Assembly: GCF_008086205.1 (NCBI RefSeq)
Contig: NZ_VSKK01000001.1
Location: forward strand, 1,488,001-1,552,000
Length of the DNA: 64,000 nt
Direction: 5' to 3'
Source of the DNA: Bizionia myxarmorum
GTDB lineage: Bacteria; Bacteroidota; Bacteroidia; Flavobacteriales; Flavobacteriaceae
Shown one piece after another: positions 25,986 to 35,108 of this stretch; within the stretch, counting starts at the first letter, position 1; each line of letters starts with the position of its first letter. The notes under the pieces are model-generated. The model searched no databases, had not been told where the DNA came from, and saw only the letters and a program-made list of their open reading frames with translations. Both the position numbers and the translations under genes were made by a program.

Positions 25986-27243
25986 ATGAACTATTATCTA
26001 ATCATTACAGGTTTAATTTTTTTATCGGCAGTTTTCGGGTATATCAATGTTCAGTTTTTGAAACTTCCTATTACAATAGGCTTAATGTTGATTACCATTT
26101 TATATACATTAGGGGTTTTGGCTTTAAGCTATTTTAACGACACGCTCTTAAAAGTAGAAGTGGAATTTATTCAACAAATAGACTTCGAAAAGGTTTTAAT
26201 GGACTATATGTTGAGCTTTTTATTGTTTGCAGGTGCCTTACATGCCAATTTTCAAGAACTTAAAAACAGCGTTGGCCAATTATAGTATTTGCCACTTGAG
26301 GAGTTTTGGCTTCTACATTCTTGGTAATAATAGCCATTTTCTATTTACTTCAACTATTAGATATTCCAATAAGTTATATAAACTGTTTGCTATTTGGTGC
26401 CATAATTTCGCCAACCGACCCAATTGCAGTTCTAGGCATACTAAAAAAAGCAAAAGCACCAAAGAACTTAGAGACAAAAATAGTTGGAGAATCGCTGTTT
26501 AATGATGGTGTTGGTGTAGTGGTATTCATAAAACTAATAAGGATGGCAAATTCTAGTGCCGAATCTGTTAACGCTATGGATATTATAAAATTATTCGGCC
26601 AAGAAGTATTTGGTGGCATACTGCTAGGTATATGCATTGGGTGGATTACCTTATGGCTTCTCAAGTCCATAGACGATTTTAGTATTGAGGTCATTCTTAC
26701 GTTGGCAGCTGTAATGGTAGGTACTGTAATTGCACAACAACTGCATTTATCAGCACCTTGGCGATGGTTTCAGCTGGATTACTTGTTGGTAATAATAGAG
26801 CAAGAAATATGGCAAAGTCTAAAACTACAGAACTTTATGTCGATAAGTTTTGAGAATTAATGGATATTTTACTCAATGGATTTTATTCGTTTTAATAGGC
26901 ATGAAAATGTTGGCATTGACTTATAGTCCAAGCTATATTCTTGCCGGTTTGTTAGCCATACCAATTATACTTTTCTGCCGATATGCATCATTATGGTTTC
27001 CCATAAAACTCTTTGAAAAGAAATTAAAATTTACACCTCATACCAACTTAATAATGACTTGGGGCGGTTTAAGGGGCGGAATTTCAATAGCACTAGCCCT
27101 TAGCCTTTTCAGATATGATGAATAGAGAATTGTTTTTAGTAATAACCTATATCGTTGTGGTGTTTTCAATTTTAGTCCAAGGGCTCACTATTGAAAAAGT
27201 CATAAAGAAATTATTGCCAGAAACACAACCTGATTCAAGATAG
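25986..27243 (+). pseudogene. Na+/H+ antiporter (CPA1 type), decayed
   Basis: Four pieces in changing frames together give one antiporter: residues up to LLFAGALHANFQELK, then FGAIISPTDPIAVLGILKKAKAPK (the ion-site motif region) through IAQQLHLSAP, then ILFVLIGMKMLALTYSP to MTWGGLRGGISIALALS, then a C-terminal piece from 27118. I see single-base losses near 26270 (A-run), 26757, 26880 and 27110, plus in-frame TGA codons near 26297 and 26853. Several are in homopolymers, so read errors should be excluded, but the nonsense codons support real decay. Confidence 0.9.
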
Positions 27244-27320
27244 AATAAGACAGTTTATTATTAATATTCCTGCCATTACTTTGTACCCTAATTAAAAGTT
27301 TAAACTAAAAGCAGAACATT

Positions 27321-27556
27321 ATGAAACACTTATTAATTTTAATAACAATAATAATTATGTTTCATGCGAAGCTTAAAGCACAGCATGAAACTGATATTTT
27401 CATATTACAGGTTTGGCGCTTTCCATCGAAATGACAGCAAATTACGAATTGATATTGCCCTTAATCTTCACAGCAGTAACCGCATCGGTGTTCACGGCAA
27501 TGCTGGGCAACGAACCTATTTACGCTACTTTGCTGAAACGCACTTTGGATAAATAA
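27321..27556 (+). pseudogene. Fused remnants: signal peptide and ClC chloride-channel tail
   Basis: ATG 27321 opens a signal-peptide-like frame (MKHLLILITIIIMFHAKLKAQ) that stops after 37 codons. In another frame from about 27410 to the TAA at 27554-27556 the sequence encodes a piece like the end of a ClC channel (ANYELILPLIFTAVTASVFTAML, then EPIYATLLKRTL). The two have nothing to do with each other, so this is a deletion joint between two lost genes. Confidence 0.65.
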
Positions 27557-27645
27557 AAATCGGCGGTCTCGAACGTCTAACGTTTCCCATCTATATCTAA
27601 CGCTCTATGTGACATATATAAAAAGGAAATAAGAATATCTCGTGC

Positions 27646-27688
27646 TGACTTAAATCAGCTTTTATTATATTATAAAATGGTAATTTGC
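27646..27688 (+). promoter_or_regulatory. Island promoter (DUF6134-cls unit)
   Basis: TGACTTAAATCA (27646-27657), a fully symmetric variant except for the core, then 23 bases and TAATTTGC (27681-27688), a weak -7 match (two mismatches). It is 63 bases before the gene start, as at the other sites. Confidence 0.6.
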
Positions 27689-27720
27689 GACAATTGACTA
27701 AAAATGATTATTAGAATTTT

Positions 27721-28317
27721 ATGATTCGGAGCTTAATACTTATTATGTTTTTCTTGAGTTTAGGAAGCTCTTCTAATCTCAAAAATGAAAACCTCTATTT
27801 TGATATAGTGCACAATAAAAAAGTTATTGGTAGTCTCAAAGCCACGAAAATTATCACAAATTCTAAAACCTATTATCAAAGTTCTACAACTATCGAAACA
27901 CATATTATAAAAGCAATTCGTGTAAATTATAAATACGATGTGACTTTTGATGATAAAATGTTAGAAACCGCTAATGTTGATATAACGGTAAATGAGATAC
28001 CACACGCCAAAACGCACACGCAGTGGAGCGGCAAAGATTATCACGTTGTAAGAGATGAAGAAGATAAAGAAATCGTAAAAGACTCTATTTTTTATGCCAC
28101 AATTCAGCTTTACTTCGAAGAGCCTAAAAGTGTTAAAAAATGTTTTTCTGAACAAGATGGTAGTTTTAATACAATTAGGGCATTAGGAAATCATTCTTAT
28201 AAAAAAGTGAATTCTAAAGGAAGAGAAAATAGCTACTACTATAAAATGGGCACTTTAACAAAAGCAGTTATTGATGGTGGATTAATCAAATTCAAAATTA
28301 TTGCTAGAAAAGAATAA
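27721..28317 (+). CDS. DUF6134-like exported protein
   Basis: A 198-aa protein with a signal peptide (MIRSLILIMFFLSLGSSS) and a beta-rich body (FDIVHNKKVIGSLKATKI, then YKYDVTFDDKMLETANVDI) that I associate with DUF6134, a periplasmic family of unknown role. It ends six bases before the cardiolipin synthase gene, which suggests an operon and perhaps a link to membrane lipids. Confidence 0.65.
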   Translation: MIRSLILIMFFLSLGSSSNLKNENLYFDIVHNKKVIGSLKATKIITNSKTYYQSSTTIETHIIKAIRVNYKYDVTFDDKMLETANVDITVNEIPHAKTHTQWSGKDYHVVRDEEDKEIVKDSIFYATIQLYFEEPKSVKKCFSEQDGSFNTIRALGNHSYKKVNSKGRENSYYYKMGTLTKAVIDGGLIKFKIIARKE

Positions 28318-28323
28318 TGCACT

Positions 28324-29754
28324 ATGACGCTAGCTCTTATTTTATATTTTCTTATCGCTTTTTTGTTAATGGGCCGATTGTTGCTCTACGGCATACGACC
28401 TACAAAAACTTTAGCTTGGCTATTAGCAATTTCCACAATTCCAGTAGCTGGGATGCTTTTTTATTTAGCTTTAGGTCGAAATAGGAAAAAAAACAAATTC
28501 TATACGTTTAGGAAAACTGAAGATATGTCAAAATACCTTCATAGAGTTGAAGATTACTACAATACCGTTGCTACAGATAAGAATGTTCCAATAACGATTA
28601 AAAATCATATTAAGCTCGTCAAGCTGATAACCAAAGGTTCAAATTTCTTACCAAGTGTAGGTAATGAGTTAATTCCTTTAAAAAGTGGCAAAGCCACTTT
28701 TGAAGCCATTTTTAAGGCTATGGAAACGGCGAAAAAATTTATTCATATTCAGTATTACATTTATGAAGAAGGCGATTTGGCCGACAAGTTTAAATCTATA
28801 CTAATTCGAAAGGCAAAAGAAGGTGTTGAAGTACGATTTCTTTATGATGCCTTGGGAAGTAGAACGTTGAGCAACAAATATATAAACAACCTTAAAGCTG
28901 AAGGGATTCAAGTGTACGGTTTTTTGCCAATGCGTTTGGGCAGGCTTCTCTCTTCAATAAATTATAGAAACCATCGAAAAATAGTTATTGTAGATGGCAT
29001 TTATGGCTTTACAGGTGGTATAAACGTATCTGATAAATACATATCTGGCGACCCTGTTTTAGGGAAATGGTACGATATGCACTTACAGTTAAAAGGCACT
29101 GTTGTAAACAGTTTGCAGGCTGTTTTTGCAATGGATTGGAGTTTTGCGAGTGGCACGGACAATTTATTAAACGCTCAATATTTTTTAAAGCACTCCACTT
29201 CAGGAAACTCAATAGCTCAAGTGGTTGCAAGTGGTCCTGATTCTGATTTTTCTTCGATACAGCAACTCTATTTTTCAATAATTAGTGGTGCTAAAAACTA
29301 TGTTTACATTACCAATCCATATATAATTCCTGGCGAGGCAATATCGGAAGCCTTACAAGTTGCAGCAATGAGTGGTATAGATGTAAGACTATTGCTTTCT
29401 GCAAATTCTGATAGCTTTTTGGTAAAATGGACAGTGCGTTCCCATTTTGAAGCCTTGTTGGAATCAGGCGTCAAAATTTATCTCTATCCAGATGGATTTC
29501 TGCATAGTAAGATTCTCATTTCGGATGATGAATTAAGTTCCATCGGAACTGCCAATTTGGACATTCGAAGCTTTGAGCAAAATTATGAAGTAAATGTCCT
29601 GATGTATGATAACGGGATAACAGATGAATTAAAACACGATTTTTTAAGATATTGCAAAAAAAGCAGTCAGATTAACTATCAACAATTTAAACAAAGGCAT
29701 AAAATTGAGCGATTAAAAGAGGGTGTTGCTAAAATATTTAGTCCAGTTTTATAA
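28324..29754 (+). CDS. cls: Cardiolipin synthase
   Basis: A 476-aa phospholipase D-type enzyme that makes cardiolipin at the inner membrane. Two N-terminal membrane helices (residues 1-55) precede two HKD motifs: NHRKIVIVDGIYGFTGG (near 222) and LHSKILISDDELSSIGTANLD (near 398). The length is normal. It lies between DUF6134 and patatin genes, suggesting membrane lipid remodelling as part of the stress response. Confidence 0.94.
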   Translation: MTLALILYFLIAFLLMGRLLLYGIRPTKTLAWLLAISTIPVAGMLFYLALGRNRKKNKFYTFRKTEDMSKYLHRVEDYYNTVATDKNVPITIKNHIKLVKLITKGSNFLPSVGNELIPLKSGKATFEAIFKAMETAKKFIHIQYYIYEEGDLADKFKSILIRKAKEGVEVRFLYDALGSRTLSNKYINNLKAEGIQVYGFLPMRLGRLLSSINYRNHRKIVIVDGIYGFTGGINVSDKYISGDPVLGKWYDMHLQLKGTVVNSLQAVFAMDWSFASGTDNLLNAQYFLKHSTSGNSIAQVVASGPDSDFSSIQQLYFSIISGAKNYVYITNPYIIPGEAISEALQVAAMSGIDVRLLLSANSDSFLVKWTVRSHFEALLESGVKIYLYPDGFLHSKILISDDELSSIGTANLDIRSFEQNYEVNVLMYDNGITDELKHDFLRYCKKSSQINYQQFKQRHKIERLKEGVAKIFSPVL

Positions 29755-29759
29755 TGGGC

Positions 29760-29802
29760 TGATGTATGTTATTATTTATATGGAATCAAACCATTACCTT
29801 TG
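29760..29802 (+). promoter_or_regulatory. Island promoter (patatin)
   Basis: TGATGTATGTTA (29760-29771), one base off the TGAT-N4-GTCA form, 23 bases, then TACCTTTG (29795-29802), a perfect -7 box. It begins just after the cls stop. Confidence 0.7.
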
Positions 29803-29825
29803 TTAAAACTCTATAAATTAGAAAA

Positions 29826-30593
29826 ATGAACATAGGATTAGCCCTTTCTGGTGGAGGAGCACGAGGCGCAGCGCATATTGGCGCCATTAAAGCATTGGAA
29901 GAGCATGGCATATTCCCAACACACATTGCAGGTACAAGTGCTGGCGCTATTGTAGGTGCTTTGTATGCAGCAGATGTAAGCTGGTCTGAAATATTAAATT
30001 TCTTTAAAACCATTTCTATATTTGAAACCAATAGATATGCACGCAATAAACCTGGCTTCATCAATTCAGTAAAATTTTATGATGACCTCAAAGCCTATTT
30101 CCCAGACGATAATTTTGACGCTCTAAAAAAACCGCTGTTTATTACCGCAGCAAACATTATTGATGGCAATTCAAAGATATTTAGCAAGGGACAACTTATA
30201 AAACCAATTATAGCATCTGCTTCGTTTCCAGGTGTTTTTACACCTACTGAAATTAATGGAAAATTTTATGTTGATGGAGGCACATTAAATAATTTTCCCG
30301 TAGAGCCCTTGAAAGAAAAATGTGATAAAATAATTGGTATTTATGTAAATCCTTTAAAGAAGATTGGCATCAAGGATTTAAAACATTCCTATTCCGTGGT
30401 AGAAAGAGCCTATAAAATCAAAGTTGCGGCAGAATCCATGTCAAAATTCCCAGAATGTGATATGGTTATAAGCCCACAAGAATTAGTTAATTACGGAACC
30501 TTTGGGATGAACAGCATCGACGCTATCTTCCAACTTGGTTATACTTCTACAAAAAGCGCTTTGGAAAAAGATAAAACGGTTTTTTCAAAATAA
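29826..30593 (+). CDS. Patatin-like phospholipase (RssA type)
   Basis: A 255-aa lipid acyl hydrolase. The oxyanion motif GGGARGAAHIG (near 10), nucleophile motif GTSAG (Ser near 40) and DGG (VDGGTLNNFPVEPL, Asp near 152) make up the Ser-Asp dyad of the family. It follows cls and has its own island-type promoter, so it may release fatty acids from phospholipids during stress. Confidence 0.92.
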   Translation: MNIGLALSGGGARGAAHIGAIKALEEHGIFPTHIAGTSAGAIVGALYAADVSWSEILNFFKTISIFETNRYARNKPGFINSVKFYDDLKAYFPDDNFDALKKPLFITAANIIDGNSKIFSKGQLIKPIIASASFPGVFTPTEINGKFYVDGGTLNNFPVEPLKEKCDKIIGIYVNPLKKIGIKDLKHSYSVVERAYKIKVAAESMSKFPECDMVISPQELVNYGTFGMNSIDAIFQLGYTSTKSALEKDKTVFSK

Positions 30594-30718
30594 TCACATA
30601 AAAACGGACTGCAATCTTTGCTAATATTTTGATATTCAACGCTACGAGACATTTTCTCATTATTATTATTATTGTCTAAATTTGAAATTTGCTAAAGTGA
30701 TTATTTCAAATTGGAAGC

Positions 30719-30761
30719 TGACTTATATCATTTGTAGTTGAAAAAGGTTCGTGTAATTTTG
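30719..30761 (+). promoter_or_regulatory. Island promoter (mscS-kinase-regulator), autoregulatory
   Basis: TGACTTATATCA (30719-30730), 23 bases, then TAATTTTG (30754-30761), a perfect -7 box, 30 bases before the mscS ATG. Because the sensor kinase and Crp-type regulator follow mscS closely, this site would give feedback control. Confidence 0.82.
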
Positions 30762-30791
30762 CATTTCTATATAATTTTCAACGTCAGATAA

Positions 30792-31841
30792 ATGCAATTC
30801 AATCTCGATTCATGGATTACCTATGTGCTAACAATCTTGACGTGCATTTTACTCGGTCTTGTAACACAATGGTTATTCTTTTGGCTCATTAAATTTTCCA
30901 ATCGAAAAAGACCTTCCATTTTAAAAGCGCAACTCATCTTACATTTAAAAACACCCGTAAAACTTCTATTTCCAATACTATTTATTTTTAGCGCTTTTGG
31001 CACTCTTGAACTCAACATTTTTTGGAAGAAGAGTATAGAAAGTTTCATTATCATAAATTTTTCCTGGCTATTTATTGTGTTATTAAATGCGGTGGAAGAA
31101 ATTGTGAAACAAAAATTCAATATTAATGGAGTTCATAAAGCAAAAGAAAGAAAAGTAATAACCCAATTGCGCTTTATAAAGAGTATTTCCATTGTTATTA
31201 TTTTAACCCTTGCCATAGCGGTCATTTTATGGAATATTCCAGCAGTAAGGAAATTGGGTACGACTATTTTAACATCGGCTGGTGTTATAGGAATTATTTT
31301 CGGTGTCGCTGCCCAAAAATCAATATCAAATCTCATTACAGGTTTTCAAATTGCCTTTACACAACCTATTAAAATTGATGACGAGGTTGTTGTTGAAGGA
31401 GAATTTGGGACTGTTGAAGATATTACACTTACCTACGTAGTTGTTAAAATTTGGGATTGGCGAAGACTCGTATTACCGCTCAATTATTTTAATGACAATT
31501 CTTTTGTAAATTGGACTTTCAATTCACAGGAAATAATTGGAAGTGTTTTTTTTCATGTCGATTATATGTTTCCAGTAGTTGAGATGAGAAAGAAACTCTT
31601 GGAAATATTAAAAAATGATGACTTATGGGATAAGAATGTAGCCAATTTATTGGTTACTAATTCAGGCGAAACCAGCATGGAACTGCGAGCAACCTTTAGT
31701 GCAAGAAATGCTTCAGATATTTATAATCTCCGTTGTAAAGTAAGAGAAAAATTAATTGAATTTATTCAAGAAAATCATGAAGATTGCCTTCCTAAAATTA
31801 GACAAATAAATTTGAGGAATACTCAAAATAACATATCTTAA
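30792..31841 (+). CDS. MscS-family mechanosensitive channel
   Basis: A 349-aa small-conductance channel that opens under membrane tension. Four membrane helices (about 12-32, 55-72, 80-100, 130-150) precede the pore helix (TSAGVIGIIFGVAAQKSISNLITGF) and the MscS beta domain (IDDEVVVEGEFGTVEDITLTYVVV, then PLNYFNDNSFVNW). It is the first gene of a three-gene unit with the sensor kinase 30 bases downstream. Confidence 0.92.
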   Translation: MQFNLDSWITYVLTILTCILLGLVTQWLFFWLIKFSNRKRPSILKAQLILHLKTPVKLLFPILFIFSAFGTLELNIFWKKSIESFIIINFSWLFIVLLNAVEEIVKQKFNINGVHKAKERKVITQLRFIKSISIVIILTLAIAVILWNIPAVRKLGTTILTSAGVIGIIFGVAAQKSISNLITGFQIAFTQPIKIDDEVVVEGEFGTVEDITLTYVVVKIWDWRRLVLPLNYFNDNSFVNWTFNSQEIIGSVFFHVDYMFPVVEMRKKLLEILKNDDLWDKNVANLLVTNSGETSMELRATFSARNASDIYNLRCKVREKLIEFIQENHEDCLPKIRQINLRNTQNNIS

Positions 31842-31871
31842 AGCCAAAATTTAAAACAAACTGCTCGCTAA

Positions 31872-34800
31872 ATGCAATTAGATACTATCATTAATAATTT
31901 GCCAAGTTTTTTTTACCGTGCAAAAAATGACAAGCATTGGACGGCAGAATTCGCAAGTCAAGGTTTTTATAAATTAACAGGGCATTCCGTTGAAGATTTA
32001 ACTAATAGCAAGGTGCATTTTGCTGAAATAATTCTGGAAGCAGACCGCAATAAAGTTAGAGAAACAATAGAAAAAGCTATAGCAGTCAAAGAAATATTTC
32101 ATATTGAGTACCGCATCACGCATAAAAATGGAACGATTAAACATTTTAGGGAACAAGGACAAGGTGTTTATGCTGCTAATAACAAGTTAATTGCTTTAGA
32201 AGGTTTTGTACAAGACATTTCAAAACAGAAACAAACCGAACATAAACTACGAGAAGAAAAAGCAAAAAACACGGCATTGTTGGACGCCATGCCAGATATG
32301 ATGTTTATTCAAAATCTTAAAGGAGAATATACAGATTGTTTTGCATCAGAACCTGAAAAATTGTTTATGCCTGTTAAAGATTTTATAGGTAAAAACACAA
32401 AAGAGGTTTTACCACCGCATGTTTTCGAAATTGTTGATGAGGCGCAACATAAAGCCATTGCAACCGGAGAAGTACAGATTGTAAAATATAGTGTTAAGAA
32501 TGAAAATGGCGAGCAGTTTTTTGAAGCACGAATCGTTCATCTAAATCAACATGGTCTATTGACCATTGTAAGAGAGTTTACCTTACAAAGACTTGCTGAA
32601 AAACAATTTACAAAAAGCGAGGTCAGAAATAAGGCTATGCTGCAGGCGATTCCGGATTTTCTTTATACACTCGACCGAAATGGTGTTTATCTTGATGCAC
32701 ATGCACCTGAAACTGCAATTCTACCAGTCGCAAAAGAAGATTTAGTAGGTAAGAGTATCTATGATATTCTACCTGAAGAACTCGCTGACAGAATCATGAA
32801 AGCAATCGTTCAAAGTGACAAAACGAACCAGACTCAAGTTTTGGAATATTCATTTTCTCTTGAAGAAGAGGTACGCTTTTATGAAGGGCGAATAGTGAAG
32901 AAAGATAATGCGAATTTTTTGGCAATTGTGCGTGATATTACCGAGAAGAGATCTGTAGACGATAGTTTGTATCTAAGAAATAGTGCATTGGCAGCTATCA
33001 TAAATGGTATTGTTATAACCGATTCCAGACAACGAGATAATCCTATTATTTACGCAAATCAGGCCTTTAAGGATACAACTGGTTATGAAAGTGCTGATTT
33101 TATTGGGAAAAATTGTAACTTTTTACAAGGAGAAGACCAAAATCAAGAAGAAATTAAAATCATGTCTTCAGCTATAAAAAAAGGTGAATCCTGTCATGTT
33201 GTATTAAGAAATTATAGAAAAGATGGCACCTTGTTTTGGAATGAAATTTCGCTAACACCTATTTTCAATAATAATGATATTCTGACTCACTTTATAAGTG
33301 TGCAAAATGACGTTTCTGCACGTAAAAAAGACGAGATTTTTAAAAATTCCATTAAGCAAGTGATGGATATGATTATTGAGCAAAAGCCTTTAGAAGATAT
33401 TGGCAATAAAATTGTTGAAACGATAGAGATTGCAATTCCCAACTGTATTGGTTCTATTTTGTTGCTTAATAAAGACAAAAAAACGCTTCATAAGTTGTGT
33501 GCACCAAATCTTCCCCAAATCTTTAGCAACGCTATCGAAGGAATTGCAATTAGCGATAAAATGGGGTCTTGTGGTACTGCAGCCTTTTTAAAAAACGAAA
33601 TTATCGTACCGAATATTGCAGAAAGCCCATTATGGGAAGATTTTACAGAATTAGCATTAGCAGAAGATTTGAGAGCCTGTTGGTCTTTCCCAATATATTC
33701 TTCCAACAAAGAGGTATTGGGAACTTTCGCTATTTATTCTAACACAATAGGAGAACCGATACCTACAGAAAAAAATTTCATTTACGACATTACTCGTGTG
33801 GCGAGTGTGGCGATTGAGAAGCAAAACGCAAATAATGCCTTAAAACGTAGCACAGAAAAACTTGCAGCCTATGCCGACGAACTTGAAATGACTGTTGAAG
33901 AGCGTACAGACGAACTGAAGGAGATGGTTCAAAAGTTGACAGAATCTAATTTGAGCCTTGAAGACCAAATAAAAGAAACCAAATCTGCCGAAAGAAAAGC
34001 GTTAAAAAGTAAAATTTTAATTGAGCAAATTTCACAAAATTATCCGTTGGGATATGTGGCAGTAATAGATGCTAATTTTAGAATTGTTTATATTCAAGGG
34101 GAAGAATTAAAGGAATTAGGATTTAAAGGGCTATCAAATTCAAAAACGATAATCGATGACGTTTTGGGGTTTTCTGAGGAAGTGAAGGAAATAGTAAAGG
34201 CCAATGTATTAAAAACCTTTAGAGGCGAACATCGTACTTTCGAAATAACTTTTCAAAATAGATTTTACTTGGTAAACACGATGCCTTTACCTAATGAAAA
34301 CCAAAACATAGAACAAGTATTGTTAGTTCATAATAATATCACACTACAAAAGCAGGCAGAACTTGAAATGCTAAACACGCTAAAAAAAGAGCAGGAGTTG
34401 AGTGAATTAAAATCACGGTTTATCTCAATGGCTTCGCACGAGTTTAGAACACCGTTAAGTGCTATTTTATCTTCGGGTATTTTAATAGAAAAATTAAATG
34501 CTCCAGGAAAAGAAGAGAAAAGGTTGCGTCACGTAGCCAAAATAAAATCCAACGTTCAAAACCTTGTTGTGATTCTTAATGATTTTCTATCCTTGAGCAA
34601 ATTGGAAGAAGGAAAAGTAATAGCAAAACCAGAAAAATTTGATTTTATTGGTTTATCAAAATCCATAATTGATGATATTAAAGGCAACAAAAAAAAGGGG
34701 CAAACCATTGTGTTTGAATGCCAATTGTCAGAACTAATAGTTTTTTTAGACCCAAAATTAGTTAGGCATATTATTTCTAATTTATTGTCTAATGCCATCA

Positions 34801-35108
34801 AATATTCGGATGAAAACAAGAATATAATCTTTAAAATAGAAACGAACCATCATCAATTGTTATTGGAAGTAACAGACCAAGGTATCGGCATTCCACAAGA
34901 AGATATAACTAATATGTTTCAACGTTTTTACCGTGCCAACAATGTCACTAATATTCAAGGCACTGGTTTGGGTTTGAGTATCGTCAAACAATACACCGAG
35001 TTAATGGGAGGCAGCATAAAGTTAAAAAGTGAATTAAATGTGGGCTCAACTTTTTATATTGATTTTCCGCTAAATACCAGTCAAAATGAAAAAAATATTA
35101 ATAATTGA
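31872..35108 (+). CDS. Soluble PAS/LOV/GAF sensor histidine kinase
   Basis: A 1078-aa kinase without membrane helices. Order: three PAS domains (about 10-120, 135-245, 250-360); a LOV-type PAS (365-487) with NPIIYANQAFKDTTGY, GKNCNFLQGEDQNQEEI (Cys415 at the flavin-adduct position) and NYRKDGTLFWNE; GAF (about 495-645); a coiled coil; another PAS (about 715-825); HisKA with MASHEFRTPLSAIL (phospho-acceptor His856); and HATPase_c with NLLSNAIKYS, DQGIGIP and GTGLGLSIVKQY. The last 23 bases overlap the regulator gene, so the two are partners. Signals could be blue light, redox or oxygen via flavin or haem; not decidable here. Confidence 0.92.
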   Translation: MQLDTIINNLPSFFYRAKNDKHWTAEFASQGFYKLTGHSVEDLTNSKVHFAEIILEADRNKVRETIEKAIAVKEIFHIEYRITHKNGTIKHFREQGQGVYAANNKLIALEGFVQDISKQKQTEHKLREEKAKNTALLDAMPDMMFIQNLKGEYTDCFASEPEKLFMPVKDFIGKNTKEVLPPHVFEIVDEAQHKAIATGEVQIVKYSVKNENGEQFFEARIVHLNQHGLLTIVREFTLQRLAEKQFTKSEVRNKAMLQAIPDFLYTLDRNGVYLDAHAPETAILPVAKEDLVGKSIYDILPEELADRIMKAIVQSDKTNQTQVLEYSFSLEEEVRFYEGRIVKKDNANFLAIVRDITEKRSVDDSLYLRNSALAAIINGIVITDSRQRDNPIIYANQAFKDTTGYESADFIGKNCNFLQGEDQNQEEIKIMSSAIKKGESCHVVLRNYRKDGTLFWNEISLTPIFNNNDILTHFISVQNDVSARKKDEIFKNSIKQVMDMIIEQKPLEDIGNKIVETIEIAIPNCIGSILLLNKDKKTLHKLCAPNLPQIFSNAIEGIAISDKMGSCGTAAFLKNEIIVPNIAESPLWEDFTELALAEDLRACWSFPIYSSNKEVLGTFAIYSNTIGEPIPTEKNFIYDITRVASVAIEKQNANNALKRSTEKLAAYADELEMTVEERTDELKEMVQKLTESNLSLEDQIKETKSAERKALKSKILIEQISQNYPLGYVAVIDANFRIVYIQGEELKELGFKGLSNSKTIIDDVLGFSEEVKEIVKANVLKTFRGEHRTFEITFQNRFYLVNTMPLPNENQNIEQVLLVHNNITLQKQAELEMLNTLKKEQELSELKSRFISMASHEFRTPLSAILSSGILIEKLNAPGKEEKRLRHVAKIKSNVQNLVVILNDFLSLSKLEEGKVIAKPEKFDFIGLSKSIIDDIKGNKKKGQTIVFECQLSELIVFLDPKLVRHIISNLLSNAIKYSDENKNIIFKIETNHHQLLLEVTDQGIGIPQEDITNMFQRFYRANNVTNIQGTGLGLSIVKQYTELMGGSIKLKSELNVGSTFYIDFPLNTSQNEKNINN

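Noticed and set aside
27364-27552. 62-aa open frame
   Set aside because: It is an out-of-frame reading of the ClC-channel fragment.
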